A stretch of 46,084 bases of DNA from Candidatus Mailhella merdavium (GTDB lineage: Bacteria > Desulfobacterota > Desulfovibrionia > Desulfovibrionales > Desulfovibrionaceae), in the NCBI GenBank assembly GCA_019119045.1, contig DWXS01000046.1, forward strand, positions 1 to 46,084, written 5' to 3'. The notes beneath the pieces are model-generated. The model had not been told where the DNA came from. It did no database searches and was given only the letters and a program-made list of their open reading frames with translations. This document shows, one piece after another, positions 1 through 6,331 of the stretch. Position numbers and translations under genes: made by a program. How positions within the stretch are numbered: the first letter of the stretch is position 1; every line of letters begins with the position of its first letter.

Positions 1-131
1 GGGGAAGACGGGAGATGCGGGTGCGGGTGCGAGTCATAATAAGAAACACCCCCACGGGCGTGGGGAAGACTACGCTTAGCGAAAACAGACCGAACTCTAC
101 GAAGAAACACCCCCACGGGCGTGGGGAAGAC
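1..131 (-). CRISPR. Type I-E CRISPR array, leader-proximal end (truncated at left edge)
   Basis: Two full repeats (43-70 and 104-131, 28 identical bases) and the end of a third (1-9) are visible. The base before each full repeat is also the same, so the unit is probably a 29-bp repeat with 32-bp spacers, the usual I-E geometry. On the minus strand the repeat has CCCCAC and GTGGGG arms followed by a GTGTTTC tail, the I-E hairpin plus 5'-handle arrangement, so the array is transcribed leftward in line with the cas genes. Spacers are at 10-42 and 71-103; the latter should be the newest if the leader is at 132-162. The left spacer contains a short tandem GCGGGT repeat. Array length is unknown because it leaves the window. 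Confidence 0.97.
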
Positions 132-162
132 AGTGGGATTTTATTGAACTTTTGGGGAAGAA
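132..162 (-). promoter_or_regulatory. Short CRISPR leader between cas2 and first repeat
   Basis: Only 31 bp separate the cas2 stop codon from the first repeat. The stretch is A/T-rich next to the repeat. It contains an 8-base copy of the repeat end (GGGGAAGA on the plus strand, 154-161). I see no clear IHF site and no promoter, so the functional leader probably extends into cas2 and the array may depend on read-through from the cas operon. Confidence 0.5.
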
Positions 163-450
163 TCAAGCGGGATTGTCTTTGTCGCGGACAAGTTGCAGAC
201 CGGAGAGCAGGACTATTTCCCGTTTATGATCACCTCGTCCGTAGATGCGATATCCGGGAGCCTCCGGGATTTTTTGAAAAATCAGCAGGCCGCTTTCAGG
301 CGGGCAATGGCTGTGCAGGTAATCGATCACCTTTTGCGCCACGTTGTCTCTGATGCCGGAAACAAAGACATTGGCGCGCGGTTCCACAAACCACAGTTTC
401 AGTCTGCCCCGGATTGCGGGGGGAAGATTATTTGCCATAACGACGACCAT
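163..450 (-). CDS. cas2: Cas2, type I-E
   Basis: 95 aa. Cas2 forms the core dimer of the Cas1-Cas2 integrase that inserts new spacers at the leader end of the array. The N-terminus (MVVVMANNLPPAIRGRLKLW) matches the I-E form of the family, with a beta strand followed by the PP-x-x-RGRL turn and WF(V/L)E helix, and the length is the usual 95-100 aa. The start at 450 is supported by an AGGAG six bases upstream, inside the end of cas1; the two genes overlap by 23 bp, which suggests translational coupling. The C-terminal tail LVRDKDNPA ends 31 bp from the array. Confidence 0.95.
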   Translation of the reverse strand: MVVVMANNLPPAIRGRLKLWFVEPRANVFVSGIRDNVAQKVIDYLHSHCPPESGLLIFQKIPEAPGYRIYGRGDHKREIVLLSGLQLVRDKDNPA

Positions 451-1345
451 TCTTTTCTCCTATCAGGGAATCCATATCCTTGACGATGCAGGCGAGGAGA
501 TCGTTTTTGATCACCTTGTCCCGAAAGGCGGATGCGACAACATGTTTATCGTATCGGCCCGCAAGTTCCCTGCACAGGGAAAAGGCAGGCTCGATGCAGA
601 ATTCTCCTTTGTACAGGTCGGCCATATCGTACACGAAGGGCAGAGGACTCCCGGAATGAACGAAGCCGAGATGGGGGGAATATCCCAGACTGTGAACGAC
701 AGAGCAGATGATGCCGTAGAGCGCAGCGTTGCAGGCCGTCAGGATTTTATTGACCGTATCGCTCAATTCGAATTTGCCGGGAACAAAGCTGCGTCCCTTC
801 CAGCCGACGCCGTATTTCTGCGCTGTTGCAAGATACAGATCCCGGACGCGCTGACCTTCCATGCCCATCAGTTCCTGAAGGCTTTTATTGCGTATGTCCG
901 CATCGGGAAAGCGGCGGGAAAACATGGCCCGGGCCACGGCGAGGCAAGACTCCGGATCGGAGCAAAGGCGGGCCTGACGCAGCATGTTGCGCGTATGCGA
1001 TACGGGGCTTGTCCCTGCCGCGTAGAAGAGCAGGGAATCTTCGCCCACCCAGCACAGGCTGCAATTGGCGGCAGTCGCTGTCTTGACTGCTTCATGCGTG
1101 ACGGAGGTTCCCGGCCCGAGCAGCAGACAGGATATCGTTGCAACGGGCAGACGGACACAGCCTCCCTGCGCGTCTATCCAGCGTATGCTGCTGTCGTCAA
1201 TCTCAAGACGACCGTGTTCCAGATACAGAAAGGGATACTTGTCGACGACTCGGGGCAGAGTGTCTCTTGTGACGCGCACAAAAAGACGATTTACCTCTTT
1301 TTTCTCCGCAGATTCTTCCGGTCTCATGTCTTTTTCGGAATCCAT
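428..1345 (-). CDS. cas1: Cas1, type I-E integrase
   Basis: 305 aa. Cas1 is the metal-dependent integrase subunit that joins prespacers to the array. The metal ligands expected from the E. coli enzyme are all present with a constant offset of 22 residues: E163 in GMEGQRV, H230 in GFVHSG, D240 and D243 in YDMADL. This implies an intact active site and an N-terminal extension of about 20 residues, charged and probably flexible. The start at 1345 is backed by AAGGAG four bases upstream. The gene lies 82 bp downstream of cas5e and overlaps cas2. Confidence 0.97.
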   Translation of the reverse strand: MDSEKDMRPEESAEKKEVNRLFVRVTRDTLPRVVDKYPFLYLEHGRLEIDDSSIRWIDAQGGCVRLPVATISCLLLGPGTSVTHEAVKTATAANCSLCWVGEDSLLFYAAGTSPVSHTRNMLRQARLCSDPESCLAVARAMFSRRFPDADIRNKSLQELMGMEGQRVRDLYLATAQKYGVGWKGRSFVPGKFELSDTVNKILTACNAALYGIICSVVHSLGYSPHLGFVHSGSPLPFVYDMADLYKGEFCIEPAFSLCRELAGRYDKHVVASAFRDKVIKNDLLACIVKDMDSLIGEKNGRRYGK

Positions 1346-1427
1346 AATGCTCCTTTTCCGGGATATTCCGGCCCGGAGCGGCGGGGCCGGGAGAACCCCC
1401 GGCCCCTTGTCGCAGATGGTATTCAGA

Positions 1428-2126
1428 TTAACGGTACAAGGTCACATGACGTTCGCGGTAGCGTTTGGCCGTTCCGAAGCAGAGCGGAACATCCCGCAGC
1501 GTCCAGACTTCATCGCCGTCTTCATGGGCGCCGTCGCGCACGGTCAGGGTCGGAATCCGGTTTTTGGCGGCGGCCAGAGCGTCCGCAGCACAAAGAGCTT
1601 CTTCTTCCGAGGCAAAGACGCCGCGACCGATTCTTTCCGAAGGCGGGCAGTTGCGTCGGCCGAGGGACAGTTCCCAGACCGGATGCGTCAGCGCGTCTGC
1701 CAGACTCCGGGCTTCTTCCCCGGGCAGAGTCAGCACGCAGGCAAAGGCCATATCCTGCAAATAGTGCCGAAAGGTCATCTTGGCTCCGGAGCCGACAGGA
1801 GGCTTTCCTTCGGATGTCTTGGGCACCATCAGGGTCTGCCATGGGTCTTTTTCGTCGTATGAACTGCCTACCATATGAAAATCCGTCAGCAGGGGCGGCA
1901 GATAGGGCTTTTCATCCAGCCGGCGGGCATAGGCGCGCACGGTCTGCGTATGCTCCGCCATGCGGGCCAGCCATTCCCTTTGTTCTCCTCCACGTCCTGC
2001 GGCACAGCAGAGCAGCCCCAGCACGCCGGAACGGGTGGGGAAGGGAAGGCTTGTCCGGTTGCCGTAACGCGAATCCGATCCCCAGGATTGCAGGGGACCT
2101 TCCAGCCACAGGAGCAGTGCGTTCAT
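1428..2126 (-). CDS. cas5e: Cas5e (CasD), Cascade subunit
   Basis: 232 aa. Cas5e caps the 5' handle of the crRNA in the I-E Cascade complex. The family signature is at the N-terminus: LLLWLEGPLQSWGSDSRYGNR followed in the same helix by TRSGVLGLLC, the RAMP-fold start shared by CasD proteins. Length is typical. The ATG overlaps the cas7e stop as ATGA, so translation is probably coupled. An 82-bp gap to cas1 follows, containing no recognisable promoter. Confidence 0.95.
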   Translation of the reverse strand: MNALLLWLEGPLQSWGSDSRYGNRTSLPFPTRSGVLGLLCCAAGRGGEQREWLARMAEHTQTVRAYARRLDEKPYLPPLLTDFHMVGSSYDEKDPWQTLMVPKTSEGKPPVGSGAKMTFRHYLQDMAFACVLTLPGEEARSLADALTHPVWELSLGRRNCPPSERIGRGVFASEEEALCAADALAAAKNRIPTLTVRDGAHEDGDEVWTLRDVPLCFGTAKRYRERHVTLYR

Positions 2127-3265
2127 GACGCAGACTCCGCGAGCTGTTCCACCGTGCGCGTCAGAAGCGTGCGAACAGCGTCTATGCCCCCGCCTTCAGG
2201 AAGGCCGTAGGTGGCTTCGGCAATTTTACCGTAAAGGGAGCCGGCCAGTTTTTCCTGAAGGGCAAGGCCTTCGTTCAGAGCCTTGATGCTGTTGTCCAGC
2301 CAGCCGCCGCCCGCGGCATGCTGTACGGGTTTTTCAAAGGACAGCTGCATGCGCTGACCGCGTCGCACCAGAATGCGCGCGTAATCCCAGGGGCAGGCTC
2401 CGGACTGCGTACTCTGACGCGCGGACGGAACGGCCACATACAAAGCCCGGACAAAGGCGTCCACGGCGGAGGCAATGTCATTTCCGCCCAGATTTTCCCA
2501 GAGCTGGCCCAGATCCAGCGATATATAACGGTAATATGTTGCCGAATTGTATTCCAGAGTTCCCATGTGGCCGGAGCCGGGCGTGTGTTCCCCGCTTTCC
2601 TGCACAAGGCGTGAATAATCGTCCAGAGCTGTGAAGAATTCCACCTCGTTGGCAACTCTGTGGGTGGACAGTGCGTGTGCAAAGGATGAGGCCGCCTGTA
2701 CGTTCAGCGAGGCGTCCTGTGCGACCATGCGACCGAACAGTGCGATGTCCAGACCGTCCGCCGCGCTCTTGGCAAAGCTCAGGCATTTTCTGATCTTCGC
2801 CTTTTCGCTTTTGTCCAGAACAAGGACTTCTTCCGCGGCTTCCGCGCTCTTTTTCTTTTTTCCGGCTTTTTTTTCGCCGGGCAGGACGAAATCCGTTTCC
2901 GCCGCATACTGCGCCAGACGTTTTACTTCTTCCGGAGAAATGAAGAACAGCGTGTCGTCCGACAGCGCGGCCGCAATGCCGGAACCGCAGATGTCGGCCT
3001 TTTCGGCGGGCGCGCCCAGATCCCGGCAGGCCGCGCTGATCATTTCGGCCAGATGTTTTGTCCGTATGCCCGTGCTGAGGCCGAGATCGTGCAGGGCAAG
3101 ACGGATCTGTCTTTTCCAGCACTGCGAGCTGACGCGCGCTCGCGGCACGCCGCCTACAAGCGCGCTTTTGGGCGCACCCACGTCGTCGCGGTTCAGGCAG
3201 GTGACGGGGAAGGACTGAAGAATGTGGAATTCAATGCCCAGACCTTTCAGCGGATTGTTTTTCAT
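2123..3265 (-). CDS. cas7e: Cas7e (CasC/Cse4), Cascade backbone
   Basis: 380 aa. Cas7e is the six-copy backbone subunit that wraps the crRNA spacer. The N-terminal segment (EFHILQSFPVTCLNRDDVGAPKSALVGG, read here in pieces) and the following RARVSSQCWKRQIR motif are diagnostic of the Cse4 family. A Lys/Glu-rich stretch around residues 133-155 looks like a lineage-specific insertion. AAGGA sits nine bases before the start. It lies 42 bp downstream of cas6e, an unusual position, since in the E. coli order cas7 follows cse2. Confidence 0.95.
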   Translation of the reverse strand: MKNNPLKGLGIEFHILQSFPVTCLNRDDVGAPKSALVGGVPRARVSSQCWKRQIRLALHDLGLSTGIRTKHLAEMISAACRDLGAPAEKADICGSGIAAALSDDTLFFISPEEVKRLAQYAAETDFVLPGEKKAGKKKKSAEAAEEVLVLDKSEKAKIRKCLSFAKSAADGLDIALFGRMVAQDASLNVQAASSFAHALSTHRVANEVEFFTALDDYSRLVQESGEHTPGSGHMGTLEYNSATYYRYISLDLGQLWENLGGNDIASAVDAFVRALYVAVPSARQSTQSGACPWDYARILVRRGQRMQLSFEKPVQHAAGGGWLDNSIKALNEGLALQEKLAGSLYGKIAEATYGLPEGGGIDAVRTLLTRTVEQLAESAS

Positions 3266-3307
3266 ATGATTATTTCCTTATGAATTTTGGAGAATGAACA
3301 GGGGGAT

Positions 3308-3910
3308 TCAGAGAGCAGGGACGACCTGAAGCAGACCGCAGCCGAAGGCGCGGGCACGGCCTATGCCCTGACAGACGGATTTGACGAAGGCTCCGTGATC
3401 CGTGACCTCGAGCCTTCCCGTGAGTCTGGCCCGGGCTATGGTTGCCGTCATCCCTTTTTTGTCGAAGCGATCCACATGCGTTTCCGCTACCTGAAGCATG
3501 TCTCGCCGGACGGAGAAGCCCCAGGCAGGCCCATGAGCGCAGAACCAGTCCTTTATGGCTTCCGGCCCGCATACGGGGATGATCCTGCCGCTGCGGTTGT
3601 CGCGTCGCGTCGGATTGACGACGACCTCGAAGCTGTAGGCCGGAGCCGACAGATAGCTTTCCGGGAGCAGAAGCGTTTCCAGCGTGCCGCGACGCGGAGT
3701 GCGGGGATCGCGATCCGAAAGAATGAGAACGCGGCTCATGCCCTGTTTCACGCCCTTGTCGACAAAAAGAATGCCGCTGCCGGACTGTTTGTCGTTCCCG
3801 CGCACGTTTTCAAAGAGATCATAAACGATGCGGTGCAGGGAGTAGCTGTCTGTCCAGCGCAGGGCGCGTCTGTCCGAGGGGGAAAGGAGATAACGGATCA
3901 GTCTGCGCAT
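3308..3910 (-). CDS. cas6e: Cas6e (CasE) crRNA endoribonuclease
   Basis: 200 aa. Cas6e cuts the pre-crRNA at the base of the repeat hairpin and stays bound to it in Cascade. The N-terminal YSLHRIVYDLF lines up with the E. coli CasE segment carrying the catalytic histidine, here H26. The C-terminus carries the glycine-rich loop GIGRARAFGCGLL typical of Cas6. The ORF overlaps the end of cse2 by 13 bp and has GGAGG seven bases upstream of its ATG. Its place between cse2 and cas7e differs from the E. coli order (cse1-cse2-cas7-cas5-cas6). Confidence 0.93.
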   Translation of the reverse strand: MRRLIRYLLSPSDRRALRWTDSYSLHRIVYDLFENVRGNDKQSGSGILFVDKGVKQGMSRVLILSDRDPRTPRRGTLETLLLPESYLSAPAYSFEVVVNPTRRDNRSGRIIPVCGPEAIKDWFCAHGPAWGFSVRRDMLQVAETHVDRFDKKGMTATIARARLTGRLEVTDHGAFVKSVCQGIGRARAFGCGLLQVVPAL

Positions 3911-4449
3911 GAGCCTGCCTCCGATGCGGCTTCGGCCGCTGCTGATTCGTCGTCTGCGGATATCGTGCCGTAAAACTCTCGCGCCCAGCGCAGGCAGATG
4001 CGCTGCCGTGCATGTTCGAAGCGGAATTTCAGAAGATCGTCCAGCAGTCGCTCATGGCAGAGCGGGGCTTCCCTTGAGGCTATCAGCGACAGGAGCGGGC
4101 GCAGTACGCGGCAGAGTTCGTCCTGACGGCGGCAGACAAGAATACGCCGCAGACGCGCCTCGCCCTGATCTTCACTTTCCACACAGCAGCGCAGAGCCGC
4201 ACCCAGGCCAAGCGTACCGTCCCGAGCGGCATCCCGGCGGCTCAGAGCCGCGCCGATCAGGGCGAAGGGACGGCGTTCTCCGTCGTTTTCCAGATCAATG
4301 CCGAAGCGGCTCAGAATACCGTAGGCATAATGTTCGGTATCCGGATTATCCGCCCGGCGCAGACAGGCGGCAAAGCCCCTGTCCTGTGCGCAGCGATCCA
4401 GAACTGCGGCCACAAAGCGTTGTGACCTTGTTTCTTCCTTTGTATCCAT
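3898..4449 (-). CDS. cse2: Cse2 (CasB), Cascade small subunit
   Basis: 183 aa. Cse2 forms the inner dimer of Cascade that stabilises the R-loop. The protein is Arg-rich and predicted all-helical, with an N-terminal RRADNPDTEHYAYGI stretch and a C-terminal RWAREFY motif that recurs in CasB proteins. Length fits the family. AAGGAT precedes the start and only 6 bp separate it from cse1, so it is part of the same message. The assignment rests partly on position between cse1 and the other Cascade genes. Confidence 0.92.
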   Translation of the reverse strand: MDTKEETRSQRFVAAVLDRCAQDRGFAACLRRADNPDTEHYAYGILSRFGIDLENDGERRPFALIGAALSRRDAARDGTLGLGAALRCCVESEDQGEARLRRILVCRRQDELCRVLRPLLSLIASREAPLCHERLLDDLLKFRFEHARQRICLRWAREFYGTISADDESAAAEAASEAGSCAD

Positions 4450-4455
4450 AGGCTG

Positions 4456-5952
4456 TTATCCTTCTTTTTTCTTGCGGGAGAAGGGACGGTTTCTTGCCCA
4501 CAATTCCATCTGCCGGGAATTTTCACAGGGGCAGGCGCGGGCGTAGCACTCCTGCACACAGCCGTACAGGCTTCGCAGAACCTTTTCCCGCTCTTCCGGC
4601 CCGTTCTGCGGACTGCACGATTCGGAAAGCGCGGAGAAATGGCGTTCCGCCATCTGCCAGAATTCCAGCGAGGCCCGTGCGGCAAGGGAAGAGGCGTTGT
4701 CCGTCTTCTCATCCCTGTAATATTCGTAAACGGACATGTAGACGGCCTTTCCCATCACTTCCAGCCGCTCCATGGCGAGCTGAAAGGCCGAGAACCAGTC
4801 CCTGTCTCCGCTTTCACTGTCGGGGCTGAATACGGGCAGACTCAATTCCGATTCCACCACGTCGTCCGAACCGCTCAGGTACTGTTCTCCGGCATTGCTG
4901 CGCAGACGAATCCCGCCGGACCAGAGCCGCAGTGTTTTCTGACCGCTGCGCTGTATGCGCGGAACGCACCAGTAAAGCTGGAGGCAGCGCATGGGGGATT
5001 TCTGATCCCGCTTCAGAAAACTCAGCAGCGCGGTCAGCATGCGCCAGGGGCGTTTCTGCGGATCGGCCCAGATCATGCGGGGCTTTTTTGCGGATCGATC
5101 GCCCGTTACGGAAGGATCGACCATGCCGCCCTGGAGATAATCGGGATGCTGAATGCCTTCCACACTATGCACGCCGTCTTCTTCCAGCAGATAGAAGCGG
5201 GCCATGGGGACAAGTCTTCCCATGAGGCTGCGCTTGAGATTCCGGGCCACCTCGTCATCTTCGCCTGCGGGCATACGTTCCCATGGAGGCGTGCCGACGC
5301 CTTTTTCGTACAGTCGTTCCTCTGCAAGATTTTCCTGAGTCAGCAGATTGAGCCAGACGCTTTCCCGCAGGGAGGAACCCAGCAGAAAGGTGTGCAGCAG
5401 TCCCTGAGAACAGAGCGCGGGGCCTGCCTTTGCGCTCGCGCTCTTGATTACTCCCGGGGAAAGCACGACGCTCTTGTCCACCTTTTTCCCGCCGAAACAG
5501 CAGGACATGCCGGTCAGCAGGAGCAGGGCCTTCTGCGCGTCGTCAAGGCTCTGCTCCACCTGAGACTGAAACAGCACGGAGGTATTGCCGCTGGCAATGT
5601 CCGGCATCAGGCCGCCGTAGGGAATTTTTTTCGCCTTTTGTACGGCAGGAAACTGCAGGAAGGGGCGTGGGCCATACAGCCAGAAGGCATCGTGCCATGC
5701 CGTCAGATAGTTGAGGCAGGCCTCGGCCATGCCCGAGACCCCGAGATGCCGCCAGTCCTGTTCGTCGGCCGGGGTTATCGCCGCCTGTGCTATGGCCTGA
5801 AGCAGCTTGAACAGGGCGATCTTTTCCAGAGGTGACCCGCCCGGATTGGACAGATCCGGACGGGAGAAGACCTCCCTCAGACTCACGTTTCCTTTCCCTG
5901 TTACGGGTATCCACGGTTCGTCAATCAAATTGAATCTGTTTTCCTGCGTCAT
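4456..5952 (-). CDS. cse1: Cse1 (CasA/Cas8e), Cascade large subunit
   Basis: 498 aa from the start chosen here. Cse1 recognises the PAM and recruits Cas3. The N-terminus MTQENRFNLIDEPWIPV is the classic CasA opening (NL-x-x-EPWIPV). The open frame continues 34 codons further upstream to 6054, but ATG 5952 has GGAGGT a few bases before it and matches the family start. The C-terminus contains a four-helix-bundle-like region with two Cys-containing segments (CVQECYARACPC). A roughly 300-nt untranslated leader separates it from its probable promoter at 6261-6289. Confidence 0.96.
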   Translation of the reverse strand: MTQENRFNLIDEPWIPVTGKGNVSLREVFSRPDLSNPGGSPLEKIALFKLLQAIAQAAITPADEQDWRHLGVSGMAEACLNYLTAWHDAFWLYGPRPFLQFPAVQKAKKIPYGGLMPDIASGNTSVLFQSQVEQSLDDAQKALLLLTGMSCCFGGKKVDKSVVLSPGVIKSASAKAGPALCSQGLLHTFLLGSSLRESVWLNLLTQENLAEERLYEKGVGTPPWERMPAGEDDEVARNLKRSLMGRLVPMARFYLLEEDGVHSVEGIQHPDYLQGGMVDPSVTGDRSAKKPRMIWADPQKRPWRMLTALLSFLKRDQKSPMRCLQLYWCVPRIQRSGQKTLRLWSGGIRLRSNAGEQYLSGSDDVVESELSLPVFSPDSESGDRDWFSAFQLAMERLEVMGKAVYMSVYEYYRDEKTDNASSLAARASLEFWQMAERHFSALSESCSPQNGPEEREKVLRSLYGCVQECYARACPCENSRQMELWARNRPFSRKKKEG

Positions 5953-6104
5953 GACACCTCCGCGGTTTTTCTGTTGTGCAGACTGCAGCGTCAACTGGAG
6001 CGTTTTGCTCTTAATCTGACGGACAGGACTCTGTGTCCCGTCCGCAGCTTCCATGTCTTTGCCGACTCGGCAGGTATATTACGGCTGATCCGGTGTCGCG
6101 TCAG

Positions 6105-6154
6105 AGTCTCGCGCCGCTTGACTCCGGGAGCATTTTCAAAACGAAAATGCGCTC
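6105..6154 (-). repeat. Dispersed hairpin repeat, copy A
   Basis: The core at 6116-6142, read on the minus strand, matches 42700-42726 on the plus strand at 25 of 27 positions. In this copy an 8-bp perfect stem, GCATTTTC (6130-6137) and GAAAATGC (6143-6150), closes a 5-nt loop. The flanking TCTCGCG/CGC bases are also shared with the other copy. It lies inside the predicted 5' untranslated leader of cse1. No coding content is visible. Confidence 0.75.
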
Positions 6155-6256
6155 ATGTCTGAAACGACGACGCTCTGTGCGGGCTGCTTCCCTGCCTTGC
6201 GACATGGGGCGCTGCGGCCTTTCTTTCGGCTGAGACTAAATTTTAATCAACATGAC

Positions 6257-6289
6257 ATATTTATAAATATTGGCAGAGGAATCTGTCAA
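6257..6289 (-). promoter_or_regulatory. Promoter for the Cascade-cas1-cas2 segment
   Basis: On the minus strand a TTGACA box (6284-6289) is followed after exactly 17 bp by TTATAA (6261-6266). The -10 box sits inside the perfect 14-bp palindrome ATATTTATAAATAT (6257-6270), which could be an operator or a site for an A/T-binding silencer. The predicted start near 6254 leaves about 300 nt of leader before cse1. Confidence 0.75.
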
Positions 6290-6331
6290 GGGCTGATCTC
6301 CATTCGGAAAGGATGGTCGGGCTTTGCGCTG

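Larger units (their letters stand above)
5953..6331. other. Gene-free 379-bp interval between cas3 and cse1
   Basis: No plausible gene is present. The interval holds a near-consensus minus-strand promoter (6261-6289) whose -10 lies in a perfect A/T palindrome, followed by a long leader that includes one copy of a dispersed hairpin repeat (6105-6154). Short open frames here translate to low-complexity peptides and are not supported. Confidence 0.7.
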
